Source: Nitrospira sp. (lineage in GTDB: Bacteria; Nitrospirota; Nitrospiria; Nitrospirales; Nitrospiraceae). Taken from it: a stretch of 64,000 bases of DNA. Positions 27,960-44,233 of the stretch are shown one piece after another (within the stretch, counting starts at the first letter, position 1; each line of letters begins with the position of its first letter). The notes beneath the pieces were generated by a model that worked only from the letters and a program-made list of their open reading frames with translations, was not told the DNA's origin and made no database searches. The position numbers and the translations under genes are program-made. The stretch covers positions 1,654,001 to 1,718,000 of the forward strand of contig CP126123.1 of assembly GCA_030123605.1 (NCBI GenBank), in the 5' to 3' direction.

Positions 27960-28247
27960 CTATTTCAGCGCGACTGCTTTTTCGGTCTTTGCCTGTCCGT
28001 GCCCCTTGAAGAACCGGGTGGGAGCAAATTCTCCCAGCTTATGGCCGACCATATTTTCCGTAACGAATACGGGAATGAACTTCTTGCCGTTATGCACCGC
28101 AAACGTATGCCCAATCATGTCCGGGACAACCGTCGATCGTCGCGACCAGGTCTTGATGAGCTTTCGATCCTTGGTTTGATTCATCTGCTCGACCTTTTTC
28201 AGCAGATGATCATCGACAAATGGACCCTTTGTCACTGAACGAGGCAT
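27960..28247 (-). CDS. rpsS: 30S ribosomal protein S19
   Basis: The product is 95 aa of the 30S head, paired with S13. [20 protein letters not shown] and [13 protein letters not shown] [29 protein letters not shown] are diagnostic. It starts 9 nt after rplB. Normal length. Confidence 0.98.
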   Translation of the reverse strand: MPRSVTKGPFVDDHLLKKVEQMNQTKDRKLIKTWSRRSTVVPDMIGHTFAVHNGKKFIPVFVTENMVGHKLGEFAPTRFFKGHGQAKTEKAVALK

Positions 28248-28256
28248 AATTCGCTC

Positions 28257-29084
28257 CTACTTCTTCCGCCGCGCGATGATGAACTTGTCCGTCGCTTTAT
28301 TCTTGCGAGTCTTATAGCCTTTGGTCGGTGTGCCCCAGGGAGACACTGGATGGGGATTGCCTTGACCGGACTTTCCCTCGCCGCCACCGTGTGGGTGATC
28401 GACCGGATTCATGACCACACCGCGGACATGCGGGCGCTTTCCCTTCCATCTCGTCCGCCCAGCCTTGCCTACCACCACATTCTCGTGATCGAGATTCCCG
28501 ACCTGTCCCACGGTAGCCATGCAGGCTGACAATACCTTTCGCATTTCTCCGGATTTGAGCCGAATCTGCACGTACTCCCCATCACGCCCCATCACCTGGG
28601 CGAATCCGCCCGCACTACGGATCAACTGACCACCCTTTCCAGGCCTGAGCTCGATGTTATGAATCGTGGTGCCGAGGGGGATGTTAACCAAGGGCAACGC
28701 ATTGCCAGGACGCACTTCCGCCTCAGGACCGGCCTCCACCACGTCACTCACAGCAAGGCCCACTGGGGCCAAGATGTATCGCTTCTCACCGTCCCTGTAC
28801 TGCAACAAGGCAATCCTGGATGAGCGATTGGGGTCATATTCAATCGCCGCCACTTTCGCCGGAATTCCAACCTTGTCTCGGCGAAAATCAATCTGCCGGT
28901 ACAACCGTTTATGGCCCCCGCCACGGAAACGAATGGTTTGACGACCGTCGTTGTTTCGCCCGCCGGTGCGGAGATGAAACCCCGTCAACGCCTTTTCCGG
29001 TCTTTTCTTCGCCAGCTGTTCACCCTTCAGCGCCGTCATACCGCGCCGTCCAGGGGATGTTGCTTTATAGACTTTCAATGCCAT
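28257..29084 (-). CDS. rplB: 50S ribosomal protein L2
   Basis: The product is 275 aa. It is needed for subunit joining and peptidyl transfer. Family motifs are [26 protein letters not shown] and, near the C-terminus, [13 protein letters not shown] with the conserved His of the peptidyl transferase region. Normal length; the gap to rplW is 33 nt. Confidence 0.98.
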   Translation of the reverse strand: MALKVYKATSPGRRGMTALKGEQLAKKRPEKALTGFHLRTGGRNNDGRQTIRFRGGGHKRLYRQIDFRRDKVGIPAKVAAIEYDPNRSSRIALLQYRDGEKRYILAPVGLAVSDVVEAGPEAEVRPGNALPLVNIPLGTTIHNIELRPGKGGQLIRSAGGFAQVMGRDGEYVQIRLKSGEMRKVLSACMATVGQVGNLDHENVVVGKAGRTRWKGKRPHVRGVVMNPVDHPHGGGEGKSGQGNPHPVSPWGTPTKGYKTRKNKATDKFIIARRKK

Positions 29085-29117
29085 AGCTGATTCTCACCAT
29101 CACGAAAGGACCGCACG

Positions 29118-29411
29118 CTACACGCTTTCGTACAGTTCCAGTTTTTCGCCTTCCTTCAACGTGACGAACGCCTTCTTCCAGTCCGATCGCTTCCCGACAA
29201 ACCGTCCTAATCGCTTCACCTTGCCCTGCGTATTCACCACGTTGACGCGAGACACCTTGACTTTCAACAACGATTCGACGGCCTGCTTGATCTGAATCTT
29301 ATTTGCATGCGGATGAACGAGAAACCCGACCGTATTGCTCTGCTCCCGCAAGGCGGTGATTTTTTCCGTCAACAAGGGCTGGATCAATACTTGATGGAGG
29401 TCGCCCTTCAT
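29118..29411 (-). CDS. rplW: 50S ribosomal protein L23
   Basis: The product is 97 aa from the ATG at 29411, whose ATGA overlaps the rplD stop; a longer frame to 29468 runs inside rplD and is rejected. Motifs are PLLTEKIT and VHPHANKIQIKQAVESLLKVKV. L23 sits at the tunnel exit as the dock for trigger factor and SRP. Confidence 0.97.
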   Translation of the reverse strand: MKGDLHQVLIQPLLTEKITALREQSNTVGFLVHPHANKIQIKQAVESLLKVKVSRVNVVNTQGKVKRLGRFVGKRSDWKKAFVTLKEGEKLELYESV

Positions 29412-30031
29412 GACCACACCTCCTTGACACGATCCAGTTCGCGCTGAGGAATAACGACCGATCGACAACGAACGATGTCGTATACATTCAACTCTTCAGG
29501 CCGCAACACCGTAATCGTGGAGAGGTTTTTCCCCGCCTGCATTACCTCAGACCGTCCATCCCCAATAACCAACAACGCACTACCAGATATCCCCAAATTG
29601 GTCAAAACCTTAGCGAGCAACTTGGTCTTAGCCTGCTCGATCGTCAAATCGGACAGGACGATCACCCCACCCTCCAAGACCTTTGCAGACAAAGCACTCT
29701 GTAGGGCGGCCCGATATTTTTTTCTCGGCATCTCGAACGCATAGCTTCGCGGCTTGGGACCAAAGACAGTTCCTCCGTGTCGCCATACCGGCGATCGCAG
29801 AGAACCGGCACGGGCCCGTCCAGTATGCTTTTGCTTCCAAGGTTTTTTGCCGGATCCACTCACCTCACCGCGTCGTAGGGTTGATGCGGTCCCTTGACGG
29901 TCACAGGCGCGCTGCATCACGACTGCCTCATGAACGAGCGCGTCATGCGGCTTGCAACCGAACACCTCGTTCGGCAAATCCACAGTTCCCACTTTTTGTC
30001 TTTTCGAATCGATCACATCAACGGTCGGCAT
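29408..30031 (-). CDS. rplD: 50S ribosomal protein L4
   Basis: The product is 207 aa. The tunnel-loop region TRRGEVSGSGKKPWKQKHTGRARAGSLRSPVWRHGGTVFGPKPRSY is clear apart from one L/T change in the usual context. In enterobacteria L4 represses the S10 operon by attenuation; no such leader is visible here. It follows rplC by 3 nt. Confidence 0.97.
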   Translation of the reverse strand: MPTVDVIDSKRQKVGTVDLPNEVFGCKPHDALVHEAVVMQRACDRQGTASTLRRGEVSGSGKKPWKQKHTGRARAGSLRSPVWRHGGTVFGPKPRSYAFEMPRKKYRAALQSALSAKVLEGGVIVLSDLTIEQAKTKLLAKVLTNLGISGSALLVIGDGRSEVMQAGKNLSTITVLRPEELNVYDIVRCRSVVIPQRELDRVKEVWS

Positions 30032-30034
30032 AGC

Positions 30035-30655
30035 TCAACTCTTCTTCGACTTCCGCACAACCAGCAGCCCATTTTCACCACCGGGCACTGCTCCGCGGAC
30101 GAACAACAGGTTTTCCTCAGGGCGAGCGTCGATGACTTTCAAGCGCTGCACCGTGACACGCTCACCCCCCATGTGCCCAGGTAAAGATTTATTTTTCCAC
30201 ACCCGTGACGGATATGAACTGCTTCCGATCGATCCCGGAGCTCGGTGAAACATGGACCCATGAGATTCGGGCCCACCAGAATAATTGTGTCGCTTGACGA
30301 CTCCCTGGAATCCCTTCCCCTTGGAGACACCGACTACGTCGACCCAATCACCCTTCTTGAAGATATCGACCTTGAACGTCTGCCCCACAGCGACATCCCC
30401 GACCTTGAGAAATTCGCGCAGCCAACGACTCGGCGGAGCTTGATGCCTCCTCAAATGTCCAAGCTCACCTTGCGACAGCTTCCGCTCTTTCACTTCCCCG
30501 AACGATAGCTGCACCGCTTCATAACCGTCGCGCTCCTTCGTCTTAATCGCGACGACACGACAAGGGCCAGCCTCAATCACCGTCACCGGCTCCAGCACGC
30601 TTTCGTCATAAATTTGGGTCATCCCCAATTTTTTACCCAACAATCCGTTTGTCAT
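30035..30655 (-). CDS. rplC: 50S ribosomal protein L3
   Basis: The product is 206 aa. [14 protein letters not shown] opens the protein, and the signature [23 protein letters not shown] marks the extended loop that reaches the peptidyl transferase centre, with the Gln that PrmB methylates in other bacteria. L3 starts 50S assembly. Normal length; 42 nt from rpsJ. Confidence 0.98.
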   Translation of the reverse strand: MTNGLLGKKLGMTQIYDESVLEPVTVIEAGPCRVVAIKTKERDGYEAVQLSFGEVKERKLSQGELGHLRRHQAPPSRWLREFLKVGDVAVGQTFKVDIFKKGDWVDVVGVSKGKGFQGVVKRHNYSGGPESHGSMFHRAPGSIGSSSYPSRVWKNKSLPGHMGGERVTVQRLKVIDARPEENLLFVRGAVPGGENGLLVVRKSKKS

Positions 30656-30697
30656 CGCCTTCCTGTCAGCTCAAAAAAGTGAAGCCGGGGCCAATCC

Positions 30698-31009
30698 TCA
30701 AAGCTTGATCTCCACATCGACGCCTGCCGCCAAATTCAATTTCATCAAGGAATCCATGGTCTCGGGAGTCGGCTCCATGATATCCAAGAGGCGCTTGTGG
30801 GTGCGGATCTCAAATTGTTCACGGGATTTTTTATCTACATGAGTCGACCTCTGAACCGTAAACTTCTCGATCCTGGTCGGCAAAGGAATCGGTCCCACAA
30901 CTCTCGCCCCGCTGCGCCTGACCGTCTCGACGATTTCCACCACCGATTGATCGAGCACGCGATAATCGAAGCCTCGCAGCCTGATACGAATTCTTTGATC
31001 GACTTTCAC
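30698..31009 (-). CDS. rpsJ: 30S ribosomal protein S10 / NusE
   Basis: The product is 103 aa. [40 protein letters not shown] is diagnostic. Besides its role in the 30S head, S10 (NusE) binds NusB and NusG and so couples transcription with translation. Unlike in E. coli it follows tuf directly (40 nt), with no separate S10-operon promoter that I can see. Confidence 0.98.
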   Translation of the reverse strand: MKVDQRIRIRLRGFDYRVLDQSVVEIVETVRRSGARVVGPIPLPTRIEKFTVQRSTHVDKKSREQFEIRTHKRLLDIMEPTPETMDSLMKLNLAAGVDVEIKL

Positions 31010-31049
31010 GCTCTACTCCTCACATGCCGGTCCACCGTCCGCGACATCG

Positions 31050-32255
31050 TTACGCCAGAATTTCCGTGACAACGCCGGAGCCGACGGTCTTGCCGCCCTC
31101 GCGCACGGCGAAGCGCAACCCCTGGTCCATCGCGATCGGGCTGATCAACTCCCCCGTCACTGTCACATTGTCCCCCGGCATCACCATCTCCACCCCCGGA
31201 TTCAACGTCACCACCCCCGTCACGTCCGTCGTCCGGAAGTAGAACTGCGGCCGGTACCCGTTGAAGAACGGCGTATGCCGCCCCCCCTCTTCCTTCGTCA
31301 GCACATAGATCTCCGCCTTGAACTTCGTATGCGGCGTGATGCTCTTCGGCTTCGCCAGCACCATCCCCCGCTCCACATCTTCCTTCTTCGTCCCCCGCAA
31401 CAGCACCCCGATGTTGTCCCCCGCCTGCCCCTCGTCGAGCACCTTGCGGAACATTTCCACCCCTGTCACCACCGTGCTCTGCGTCGGCGTCAACCCCACG
31501 ATCTCGATCTCGTCCCCCACCTTCACAATACCCCGCTCGCACCGCCCCGTTACGACCGTCCCCCGTCCGCTGATCGTGAACACATCTTCGATCGGCATCA
31601 AGAACGGCTTGTCGATCGCCCGCGTCGGTGTCGGAATGTAGGTGTCGATGGCCTCCAATAACTTCAGGATCGACGGCACCCCCAACGGCCCCTGATCCCC
31701 TTCCATCGCCTTCAAGGCCGACCCCTGAATGATGGGAATCTTGTCGCCCGGAAACTCATACTTGGTCAGCAGCTCCCGCACCTCCAGCTCCACCAGGTCC
31801 AGCAACTCCTTGTCGTCCACCTTGTCCGCCTTGTTCAGGAACACGACGATGTAGGGCACCCCCACCTGCCGGGCCAACAAAATGTGCTCCCGGGTCTGCG
31901 GCATGGGGCCGTCGGCAGCGCTCACCACCAGAATCGCTCCGTCCATCTGCGCGGCGCCGGTGATCATGTTCTTCACATAATCGGCGTGGCCCGGGCAGTC
32001 AACGTGCGCATAGTGCCGGTGGTCCGTCTCGTATTCCACGTGACTGATCGCGATGGTCATGATCTTGGTCGCATCCCGCCGCCCCTGACTCTCCGAGGCC
32101 TTCGCCACCTCGTCGTAACTGACGAACTTCGCCATCCCCCGCTCCGAGCAGATCTTGGTCAACGCACTCGTCAGCGTCGTCTTCCCATGGTCCACGTGCC
32201 CGATCGTCCCGATGTTCACGTGGGGCTTTCGCCGCTCAAATTTCGCCTTCGCCAT
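31050..32255 (-). CDS. tuf: Elongation factor Tu, copy 1 (str-operon copy)
   Basis: The product is 401 aa from the ATG at 32255 (GGGAGGG about 8 nt upstream). It is the GTPase that brings aminoacyl-tRNA to the A site. Motifs are GHVDHGKTT (G1), [12 protein letters not shown] (G3), NKADK (G4) and SALK (G5); domains 2 and 3 follow. The protein is identical to the second copy at 47301. The DNA also appears identical from about 31072 to the start codon; differences are confined to the last few codons. Codon use is extreme, with long runs of C-ending codons. Gene order fusA-tuf-rpsJ is ancestral. Confidence 0.98.
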   Translation of the reverse strand: MAKAKFERRKPHVNIGTIGHVDHGKTTLTSALTKICSERGMAKFVSYDEVAKASESQGRRDATKIMTIAISHVEYETDHRHYAHVDCPGHADYVKNMITGAAQMDGAILVVSAADGPMPQTREHILLARQVGVPYIVVFLNKADKVDDKELLDLVELEVRELLTKYEFPGDKIPIIQGSALKAMEGDQGPLGVPSILKLLEAIDTYIPTPTRAIDKPFLMPIEDVFTISGRGTVVTGRCERGIVKVGDEIEIVGLTPTQSTVVTGVEMFRKVLDEGQAGDNIGVLLRGTKKEDVERGMVLAKPKSITPHTKFKAEIYVLTKEEGGRHTPFFNGYRPQFYFRTTDVTGVVTLNPGVEMVMPGDNVTVTGELISPIAMDQGLRFAVREGGKTVGSGVVTEILA

Positions 32256-32289
32256 CCCCAACCCTCCCCTGATTCACGATATCGGAGAA

Positions 32290-34371
32290 CTATTCACCCC
32301 GATGCTTGGCCGTAATCGCATCGGCGATCTGCCGGGGCACCTGATCGTACCGATCGAATTCCATACTGTAGGTAGCACGCCCCTGCGTCCGAGAACGCAG
32401 ATCCGTGGCATATCCGAACATTTCCATAAGCGGAACGGTTGCCTCGATCGCCTGCGCACCGGCACGCACCTTCATGCCCTGCACCTTACCGCGCCGACCA
32501 TTTAGGTTGCCGATAACGTCCCCCATGAATTCTTGAGGGACAAGCACCTCGACCTTCATGATGGGCTCAAGGAGAACCGGGTCCGCCTTCTTGCACGCAT
32601 CGGCAAAACCCATGGAGGCCGCGATCTTGAACGCCATTTCATTGGAGTCAACGTCGTGATAGGAACCGTCGATCACCGTCACCCGAACGTCACGCAAGGG
32701 AAAACCTGCGACCACCCCGGTCTCCATCCGCTCCTTGACACCCTTTTCGATCGCAGGAATGTACTCCTTGGGGATCGCCCCACCGACAACTTTATTCACG
32801 AACTCTAAACCCTTGCCTGGATCCGAAGGTTCGACCGTCAACACGACATGGCCGTATTGACCACGACCACCTGTCTGCTTGATGTACTTCGACTCAGCCT
32901 CGGCTTTTCGCCTGATGGTCTCACGGAAAGCTACTTCCGGCTTCCCGACATTCGCCTCGACCTTAAATTCACGCAACAGCCGATCGACGATGATTTCCAG
33001 ATGTAACTCGCCCATGCCAGCAATGATCGTCTGAGCCGTCTCCTCATCTGTACGGACCCGAAACGAAGGATCCTCTTGCGCCAATTTCTGCAACGCGAAG
33101 CCCATCTTTTCCTGATCAGGCTTGGTTTTTGGCTCAATAGCCATCGCAATAACCGGCTCAGGAAACTTCATCACCTCAAGGAGGACCGACTGCTTTTCGT
33201 CTGCCAACGTGTCTCCGGTAGTCGCCCCCTTTAGCCCCACGGCAGCCGCAATGTCGCCCGCATATACAATTTCAATTTCTTCCCGCTTGTTCGCATGCAT
33301 TTTCAGAAGGCGACCGATTCGATCCTTCGTCCCCTTCGTCACATTCAAAACTGCCGTCCCCGTCTTCAAGGTGCCGGAATACACACGAAAAAAGGTCAAT
33401 TGGCCCGCAAAAGGATCCGTCATAATCTTGAACGCCAACGCAGAGAACGGCTCTGAGTCAGACGGTTGACGCTGCAACTCCTTACCGGTATTGGGATCAA
33501 TCCCCTTTACCGCTGGGATATCCAGGGGAGAAGGAAGAAAATCCACAACCCCGTCCAGCAACTGCTGCACACCCTTATTCTTAAAGGCAGACCCACACAA
33601 AACAGGAGTCACCTTCATGGCGATCGTCGCAGCCCGAACGACGCGCCGCACTTCCTCCTCAGTCAAAGACTGACCATTCAGATACTTCTCCATCACCTGA
33701 TCATCGAACTCGGCCACTGCTTCCAGCATTTTTTCGCGATACTCTTTGGCCTGATCCAGCATATCGGCCGGAATTTCGTCGATTTTATATTTTGCCCCTA
33801 ACGTTTCGTCGTCGTAAAAGAAACCCTTCATCCTGATGAGATCAACAGACCCCCTGAACTCTGCCTCCCGCCCGATCGGAATCTGAATCGGCACGGGATT
33901 GGCACCCAACCGATCGATGATCGATTGAACGCTGGCATAAAAATCTGCTCCGATACGATCCATTTTGTTCATGAATGCAATACGGGGGACCTGATACTTG
34001 TCGGCCTGACGCCACACCGTTTCAGACTGAGGCTCCACGCCCTGCACCGAATCGAATGCCGCCACCGCCCCGTCCAACACGCGCAACGAACGCTCCACCT
34101 CGATCGTAAAATCGACGTGACCGGGCGTATCAATAATGTTGATCCGATGATCCCTCCAGAAGCAAGTGGTGGCAGCAGCCGTGATCGTAATCCCCCGCTC
34201 ACGCTCCTGCTCCATCCAATCCATCGTGGCCGCACCTTCGTGCACCTCACCCATCTTGTGCGTCATCCCGGTGTAATAGAGAATCCGCTCAGTGGTCGTC
34301 GTTTTTCCGGCATCAATGTGAGCCATGATGCCGATATTTCGCGTACGCTCTAACGGTGTCTGCCTAGCCAC
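32290..34371 (-). CDS. fusA: Elongation factor G
   Basis: The product is 693 aa, the GTPase that drives translocation and ribosome recycling. The G domain has [42 protein letters not shown] and NKMDR. Domains II-V follow, with the domain IV tip region ([31 protein letters not shown]) and [20 protein letters not shown] in domain V. Normal length. It is followed by tuf after 34 nt. Confidence 0.98.
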   Translation of the reverse strand: MARQTPLERTRNIGIMAHIDAGKTTTTERILYYTGMTHKMGEVHEGAATMDWMEQERERGITITAAATTCFWRDHRINIIDTPGHVDFTIEVERSLRVLDGAVAAFDSVQGVEPQSETVWRQADKYQVPRIAFMNKMDRIGADFYASVQSIIDRLGANPVPIQIPIGREAEFRGSVDLIRMKGFFYDDETLGAKYKIDEIPADMLDQAKEYREKMLEAVAEFDDQVMEKYLNGQSLTEEEVRRVVRAATIAMKVTPVLCGSAFKNKGVQQLLDGVVDFLPSPLDIPAVKGIDPNTGKELQRQPSDSEPFSALAFKIMTDPFAGQLTFFRVYSGTLKTGTAVLNVTKGTKDRIGRLLKMHANKREEIEIVYAGDIAAAVGLKGATTGDTLADEKQSVLLEVMKFPEPVIAMAIEPKTKPDQEKMGFALQKLAQEDPSFRVRTDEETAQTIIAGMGELHLEIIVDRLLREFKVEANVGKPEVAFRETIRRKAEAESKYIKQTGGRGQYGHVVLTVEPSDPGKGLEFVNKVVGGAIPKEYIPAIEKGVKERMETGVVAGFPLRDVRVTVIDGSYHDVDSNEMAFKIAASMGFADACKKADPVLLEPIMKVEVLVPQEFMGDVIGNLNGRRGKVQGMKVRAGAQAIEATVPLMEMFGYATDLRSRTQGRATYSMEFDRYDQVPRQIADAITAKHRGE

Positions 34372-34484
34372 AACTCCCCCAGAAAAACAAACGCGCCACC
34401 ATCCGAGCCGCTAACCCTTCGCCGCGATACCACAAAATCTGCCGACACGATCGCGGCCCGGCTCACCAGCAGCGCAAAACAATA

Positions 34485-34958
34485 CTACCAACGATAATGA
34501 GCGAAGGCCTTGTTGGCCTCAGCCATACGATGCACGTCTTCCCGCTTCTTCACCGACGCGCCAGTATTATTCGATGCATCGAGCAATTCCGCCGCAAGCC
34601 TGTCCCGCATGCTCTTCCCGCTCCGAGATCGCGAAAACTCCGTGATCCACCGTAACGCGAGCGAGACGCGACGAGACGGACGTATTTCAACCGGAACTTG
34701 ATAAGAGGCCCCACCGACCCGACGCGATTTCACTTCCACAACCGGCTTCACGTTATCGATCGCCGAACGGAAAATTTTCATCGGGTCGCCGCCGTTCGTT
34801 TTTTCCTGAATCAGATTAAAAGCCCCATAACATATACGCTCAGCCGTACTTTTTTTCCCGCCCCCCATCAGGACGTTCAGGAATTTCCCGACAAGCTTAT
34901 CCCGATACTTCGAGTCCGGCTGCGCTTCTCGATGGCCGAAAAATTGTCCGCGTGGCAT
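34485..34958 (-). CDS. rpsG: 30S ribosomal protein S7
   Basis: The product is 157 aa. [42 protein letters not shown] opens the fold; [27 protein letters not shown] and the ending [11 protein letters not shown] are typical. S7 nucleates the 30S head. The gap to fusA is 113 bp and contains no gene or hairpin that I could support. Confidence 0.98.
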   Translation of the reverse strand: MPRGQFFGHREAQPDSKYRDKLVGKFLNVLMGGGKKSTAERICYGAFNLIQEKTNGGDPMKIFRSAIDNVKPVVEVKSRRVGGASYQVPVEIRPSRRVSLALRWITEFSRSRSGKSMRDRLAAELLDASNNTGASVKKREDVHRMAEANKAFAHYRW

Positions 34959-35041
34959 ACTACTCCAATGGATAATTTCTTAATTGGGCGATCCGGCGAT
35001 TGCACAATCCAACCATCACCAGATCGCGATTCGACAGCTTC

Positions 35042-35413
35042 CTACTTAGGCCTCTTCGCCCCGTACTTGGATCGCGCCTGCTTCCGGTCAGCCACCCCGA
35101 CTGCATCCAGAGAACCACGCACGATATGGTAACGCACACCGGGCAAGTCCTTCACACGCCCGCCGCGAACCAACACGATCGAGTGCTCTTGCAGATTGTG
35201 GCCGACCCCTGGAATATAGGTCGTCACCTCCATCCCGTTCGTCAAACGAACACGAGCAACCTTGCGAAGAGCCGAATTAGGCTTCTTTGGAGTCGTGGTA
35301 TAGACACGCAGGCAAACGCCGCGCTTCTGCGGACAACGTTTGAGCGCCGGACTTTTCGTCTTGGACTTCATAAGGGTCCGGCCTTTTCGTACGAGCTGAT
35401 TAATCGTTGGCAT
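35042..35413 (-). CDS. rpsL: 30S ribosomal protein S12
   Basis: The product is 123 aa from the ATG at 35413 ([11 protein letters not shown]); a longer frame adds residues not found in the family. S12 monitors decoding at the A site. [19 protein letters not shown] and [30 protein letters not shown] are intact, including the two lysines whose changes give streptomycin resistance elsewhere, so the sequence looks wild type. It is the first gene after the consensus promoter at 35478-35506. Confidence 0.98.
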   Translation of the reverse strand: MPTINQLVRKGRTLMKSKTKSPALKRCPQKRGVCLRVYTTTPKKPNSALRKVARVRLTNGMEVTTYIPGVGHNLQEHSIVLVRGGRVKDLPGVRYHIVRGSLDAVGVADRKQARSKYGAKRPK

Positions 35414-35477
35414 GCACAATACTCTTTCTTGGAAAAACAACCGGTTGCTTGAACACTCTCCTGAGCGAAGCCGTCGG

Positions 35478-35506
35478 ATTATAGAGATGCGCCCTACTTA
35501 TGTCAA
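35478..35506 (-). promoter_or_regulatory. Perfect-consensus sigma-70 promoter of the str-S10-spc-alpha block
   Basis: On the minus strand TTGACA (35501-35506), exactly 17 nt, TATAAT (35478-35483): all 12 consensus positions match. It lies only 13 nt past the rpoC stop and about 65 nt before rpsL. No terminator separates it from rpoC, so it adds to rather than replaces readthrough from the rpoBC unit. Confidence 0.9.
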
Positions 35507-35519
35507 GAAACTTCTTTCC

Positions 35520-39707
<4,188 letters not shown>

Positions 39708-39740
39708 GGTTGATCCCTCCTTAACGGTCGCCTGACCGCA

Positions 39741-39789
39741 GTTCTGAGTTATGAGCGCTGTGCGATCCGGTTCTCAACACTCAGCACTA
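39741..39789. repeat. Short-word repeat in the rpoB-rpoC gap
   Basis: GTTCTGAGTTATGAGCGC, TTCTCAACACTCAGCACT and related words repeat in degenerate form and partly as inverted copies. The string resembles the one at 45971-46046 (shared pattern GCGC-TCATAA-TCAGAA on the minus strand). It is likely an intergenic repeat family member rather than a specific regulator. Confidence 0.5.
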
Positions 39790-39792
39790 GAA

Positions 39793-42700
39793 TCAGTCCT
39801 TTGATTTCACCAACTCCACGTCGAGGCCCAGGCTCTGCAACTCTTTCACCAACACGTTGAAGGACTCCGGCAGGCCCGGCTCAAGGAACGGCTCCCCCTT
39901 GACCACCGCTTCATACATACGCGACCGTCCCGGTACATCGTCGGATTTCACGGTCAGGAATTCTTGCAGCGTAGAAGCAGCGCCATAGGCCTGAAGCGCC
40001 CACACTTCCATCTCTCCCAGCCGCTGACCGCCGAATTGCGCCTTTCCGCCCAACGGTTGCTGGGTGACGAGTGAATAGGGGCCGATCGACCGGGCGTGAA
40101 TCTTATCGTCCACCAGATGGTGGAGCTTCAAGACATACATGTAGCCGACCGTCACCGGACTGCTGAAGGGCTCACCTGTCTTCCCATCCATCAGTACCGT
40201 TTGACCGCTGGGAGAGATCTTGGCCTTTTTGAGCAGTTCCTTGATTTCCTTTTCTGACGCCCCATCAAACACCGGACTCGCCACCTTAATACCCAGCGCC
40301 CGCGCCGCCCAACCCAGATGGGTCTCCAGAATCTGCCCCACGTTCATACGCGACGGCACACCCAGCGGATTCAAGACGATCTCCACCGGCGTTCCGTCCG
40401 GCAAATAGGGCATATCTTCTTCCGGCAGGACGCGCGAGACCACACCCTTATTGCCATGGCGTCCAGCCATCTTGTCGCCGACCTGGATCTTCCGCTTCAT
40501 CGCAATATAGACCTTCACCAGCTTGATCACACCGGGCGGCAGCTCATCACCCCGCTTCAGACGGCCGACCTTTTCATCGTACAGCGTCTGTAAAATCTCG
40601 ATCTGTTCCTTGGCACGGCGCTCGACATCCTCCAGTTCCTTCTGTTCGTCCGGATCGCTGAGGATGATGTGGCGCACCATGTCATCAGGTAGGCGCTTCA
40701 GGATTTCAGCGGTGAGCTTGCCTTTCTTTTTCAGAATGACATCGCCGGTTTCGGGATCCATCAGGTCTCGGCCGACCACCTTCCCGAGCAACAACTTACG
40801 CACTTTCTTCGTCTTTTCATCTTCGATGATCCGCAGCTCCTCCTGATGGTCGCGCTGCAACTTCATGTGGTCTTCGCTCTCGATGCTCTTCGAACGTTCG
40901 TCCTTATCCAGGCCCTTGCGGGAGAAGATCTTCACATCGACGACGATCCCTTCCACTCCCGGCGGGACCGTGAGGGACGTATCCTTGACGTCGCCGGCCT
41001 TCTCGCCGAAGATCGCCCGCAGCAACTTCTCTTCCGGCGTGAGCTGAGTTTCACCCTTCGGGGTGACCTTTCCGACAAGGATGTCACCCGGCTTCACCTC
41101 CGCACCAATACGAATGATTCCACTCTCGTCCAGATCACGTAGCGCTTCTTCACCGACGTTCGGAATGTCGCGCGTGATGTCTTCCTTCCCCAACTTCGTG
41201 TCGCGGGCTTCCACCTCGAACTCTTCAATGTGAATGGAGGTGAAGGCATCTTCCCTGACCAGCTTTTCACTCAGCAGAATCGCGTCTTCAAAGTTATAGC
41301 CGCCCCAGGGCATAAACGCGACAAGCACATTCTTGCCGAGGGCCAATTCCCCGTGATCGATGGCGGGCCCATCCGCCAATACCTGTCCCTTCTTGACCGG
41401 CTCACCGATTCGGACTACCGGCGTCTGGGTAATGCAGGTGTTCTGATTCGATCGCTGGAACTTGATCATCTCATAGACATCGAGGCCGGAATCATTTCGC
41501 TTGCGACCATCTTTCGCATCGGCTCGCACCACAATCCTGGTGGCATCGACGCTCTCCACCACACCCTCTCGCTTGGCTTGCACGACATAGCCGGAATCGC
41601 GCGCCACCACAGCCTCCATACCGGTCCCGACCAGCGGCGACTCCGCCTTCAGCAAGGGCACCGCCTGCCGCTGCATGTTCGACCCCATCAACGCGCGGTT
41701 GGCGTCATCATGTTCGAGGAACGGCACCAGTGCCGTAGCCACACTCACCACCTGCTTCGGGGACACGTCCATGTACTCGACCTTATCGGGCGTGGCTGTA
41801 ATAAAGTCTCCGCCTGAACGCGCGGATACCGTCTCCGACACCAACCGGCCCGACGCATCGACCTTCGAGTTGGCCTGGGCAATCACATACTTGTCGCCCT
41901 CAATGGCTGAGAGATATTCCAGTTCATCGCTGACCTTACCCTTGACGACTTTACGATACGGCGCCTCGATGAACCCGAACTCGTTGATGCGTGCATAGGT
42001 CGCGAGTGACGTGATCAAGCCGATGTTCGGACCTTCCGGCGTCTCGATCGGACAGATGCGGCTGTAGTGCGAGGGATGCACGTCGCGCACTTCGAAACCG
42101 GCTCGCTCGCGCGTCAACCCGCCGGGCCCAAGAGCCGAGAGGCGACGCTTATGCGTAATTTCCGCCAAGGGATTCGTTTGATCCATGAACTGCGACAGCT
42201 GGCTGCTGCTGAAAAACTCCTTGACCGCCGCCACCACCGGCTTGGCATTGATCAAGTCGTGCGGCAATACTGTCTCCATGTCCAGGAGGTTCATGCGCTC
42301 CTTGATGCTCCGTTCCATCCGCACGAGCCCCAGACGGAATTGATTTTCCAACAATTCCCCAACCGATCGCACACGACGGTTGCCCAAGTGATCGATGTCG
42401 TCGATCTCACCGCGGCCGATCTTCAGATTCACCAGATACCGCACCACTTCCACAATGTCTTGCGCCGTCAAGGTCCGCTGTTCGAGCGCGAGATCGAGGC
42501 CCAGCTTCTTGTTGAGCTTCAATCGTCCCACGGGTGACAAATCATACCGCTTGGGACTCAAAAACAGGTTGTCGAACAGGGCTCGGGCCGTTTCGACGGA
42601 CGGCGTTTCTCCCGGACGGAGGCGGCGATAGATCTCGACCATCGCTTCCTCTTTCGAACCGGTACGCTCCATATCGAGCGTGTCGAGAATGACGGGAGTG

Positions 42701-43752
42701 GCACTGGTCGTATCCAGATAGATGATCTTGAATTCCTCGATGTCGCTCTCCAGAATTTTTTCGAGAATATCCTCGGTCAGGCGCTGGTTTTTCTCAGCCA
42801 ACGACTGCTTCTTGCCACCGTCGATCAATTCAGTCAGCACCGCGCGTCCGACCAATTCGACCGGCGCGACGGGAATCTCCTTGATCCCAGCGGCCTTCAA
42901 TTTGGCGATCACCACCTTGGTCAGCTTTCCTCCTTCACGTACGAGAGGATCCTTGCTGCCTTTTTCCGTCACTTCCGTCGAACACTTCAGGCCATGATGG
43001 ATTTCGGCATCGAGCTTTCTGAAGAGCTTCCCTTTGGAAACACGAATTTCCTCCACCGGGTAATACATCCGCAGCAGATCGTCCGTGCTGTACCCGAACG
43101 CCTTCAACAGGATGGTCGCCGGCATCTTCCGGCGGCGATCGATTCGAACGTAGAGGATGTCCCGCGCATCAAATTCGAAATCGAGCCAGGAGCCGCGATA
43201 GGGAATGATCCGCGCGGAGTACAACACCTTCCCGCTGGCGTGGGTTCGCCCCTTGTCATGGGTGAACGACGCGCCCGGTGAACGGTGCAGCTGACTGACC
43301 ACCACCCGCTCGGTTCCGTTGATGAGAAACGTTCCCCGTTCGGTCATGAGCGGAAGCTCGCCAACGTAGACTTCCTGTTCCCGCACATCCAGGACTTTCT
43401 TCTTCGGCCCCTTGTCCTCCTTGTCGAAGACAATCAACCGCACCCGCAGTTTCAAGGGAACGGCAAACGTCATGCCCTGTTCGAGGCACTCCCGCTCGTC
43501 GTATTTCGGCGTCCCCAACGAATAGTTGGAGAATTCCAACGCCGCCGTGTTGTTGTAGTCCGTGATGGGAAAGACGCTGGCTAACGCCGCCTGCAACCCT
43601 TGATCCTTGCGGCGATCCGGCTCGACTTCCATCTGGAGGAATTCTTCGTAGGACCGTTTCTGGATTTCGATGAGGTCGGGAATGTCGATGCTCGTACGAA
43701 TCCGAGAAAAATCCTTGCGTTCGACAAACTCCGAAAGAGTCGATTCCGACAT
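39793..43752 (-). CDS. rpoB: RNA polymerase beta subunit
   Basis: The product is 1319 aa from the ATG at 43752 (GGAGGG 7 nt upstream); a longer frame to 43809 lacks support. The rifampicin-pocket region [68 protein letters not shown] is wild type in appearance. Further motifs are [19 protein letters not shown] and [13 protein letters not shown], and a C-terminal [17 protein letters not shown]. It catalyses RNA synthesis with RpoC. Confidence 0.98.
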   Translation of the reverse strand: MSESTLSEFVERKDFSRIRTSIDIPDLIEIQKRSYEEFLQMEVEPDRRKDQGLQAALASVFPITDYNNTAALEFSNYSLGTPKYDERECLEQGMTFAVPLKLRVRLIVFDKEDKGPKKKVLDVREQEVYVGELPLMTERGTFLINGTERVVVSQLHRSPGASFTHDKGRTHASGKVLYSARIIPYRGSWLDFEFDARDILYVRIDRRRKMPATILLKAFGYSTDDLLRMYYPVEEIRVSKGKLFRKLDAEIHHGLKCSTEVTEKGSKDPLVREGGKLTKVVIAKLKAAGIKEIPVAPVELVGRAVLTELIDGGKKQSLAEKNQRLTEDILEKILESDIEEFKIIYLDTTSATPVILDTLDMERTGSKEEAMVEIYRRLRPGETPSVETARALFDNLFLSPKRYDLSPVGRLKLNKKLGLDLALEQRTLTAQDIVEVVRYLVNLKIGRGEIDDIDHLGNRRVRSVGELLENQFRLGLVRMERSIKERMNLLDMETVLPHDLINAKPVVAAVKEFFSSSQLSQFMDQTNPLAEITHKRRLSALGPGGLTRERAGFEVRDVHPSHYSRICPIETPEGPNIGLITSLATYARINEFGFIEAPYRKVVKGKVSDELEYLSAIEGDKYVIAQANSKVDASGRLVSETVSARSGGDFITATPDKVEYMDVSPKQVVSVATALVPFLEHDDANRALMGSNMQRQAVPLLKAESPLVGTGMEAVVARDSGYVVQAKREGVVESVDATRIVVRADAKDGRKRNDSGLDVYEMIKFQRSNQNTCITQTPVVRIGEPVKKGQVLADGPAIDHGELALGKNVLVAFMPWGGYNFEDAILLSEKLVREDAFTSIHIEEFEVEARDTKLGKEDITRDIPNVGEEALRDLDESGIIRIGAEVKPGDILVGKVTPKGETQLTPEEKLLRAIFGEKAGDVKDTSLTVPPGVEGIVVDVKIFSRKGLDKDERSKSIESEDHMKLQRDHQEELRIIEDEKTKKVRKLLLGKVVGRDLMDPETGDVILKKKGKLTAEILKRLPDDMVRHIILSDPDEQKELEDVERRAKEQIEILQTLYDEKVGRLKRGDELPPGVIKLVKVYIAMKRKIQVGDKMAGRHGNKGVVSRVLPEEDMPYLPDGTPVEIVLNPLGVPSRMNVGQILETHLGWAARALGIKVASPVFDGASEKEIKELLKKAKISPSGQTVLMDGKTGEPFSSPVTVGYMYVLKLHHLVDDKIHARSIGPYSLVTQQPLGGKAQFGGQRLGEMEVWALQAYGAASTLQEFLTVKSDDVPGRSRMYEAVVKGEPFLEPGLPESFNVLVKELQSLGLDVELVKSKD

Positions 43753-43834
43753 TCGTGAACCCTCCAAGCTCGTAAAGAGATGACAGCCCTGCGCCATCCC
43801 AACGGACAACCCTGCACTGCGGAACCCAGAACGG

Positions 43835-44233
43835 TTACTTGATTTCGACTTTGGCGCCGCTCTCTTCGAGCTTTTTCTTCATGGTATCGGATTCTTCCTT
43901 GGTCACGCCGGCCTTGACCGGCTTCGGCGCACCTTCGACCAAGTCCTTGGCTTCCTTGAGTCCGAGGCTGGTAAGCTCCCGCACCACCTTGATGACCTGG
44001 ATCTTCTTGTCGGCCGGAGCACTGACCAGAATCACGTCGAACGACGTCTTCTCTTCTGCCGGTGCCGCTGCTGCTCCACCGCCGGCCGGTGCCGCGACGG
44101 CTACCGGAGCCGCCGCCGTGACGCCGAAACGCGTTTCCAGCCCCTTGACCAACTCGGCCAATTCCAACACGCTCATGCCTTCGATCGCCTTGATCAATTC
44201 ATCTTGTGACAACTTGGTTCCTGCTGCTGACAT
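43835..44233 (-). CDS. rplL: 50S ribosomal protein L7/L12 from internal start
   Basis: Starting at the ATG at 44233 this gives 132 aa, the usual length. The N-terminal dimerisation domain ([38 protein letters not shown]) is followed by an Ala/Pro/Gly hinge (about 40-60). The C-terminal domain carries [39 protein letters not shown], which binds EF-Tu and EF-G. GGGGAGG lies 5 nt before the ATG, inside the 3' end of rplJ. This is probably the main source of L7/L12 even if the fusion is real. Confidence 0.85.
   Translation of the reverse strand: MSAAGTKLSQDELIKAIEGMSVLELAELVKGLETRFGVTAAAPVAVAAPAGGGAAAAPAEEKTSFDVILVSAPADKKIQVIKVVRELTSLGLKEAKDLVEGAPKPVKAGVTKEESDTMKKKLEESGAKVEIK

Noticed and set aside
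31006..31542. Open frame rich in Gly, Arg and Asp opposite the end of tuf, repeated at 47281-47793
   Set aside because: It is a product of extreme tuf codon use in another frame of the same strand; the duplicate only reflects the two tuf copies.
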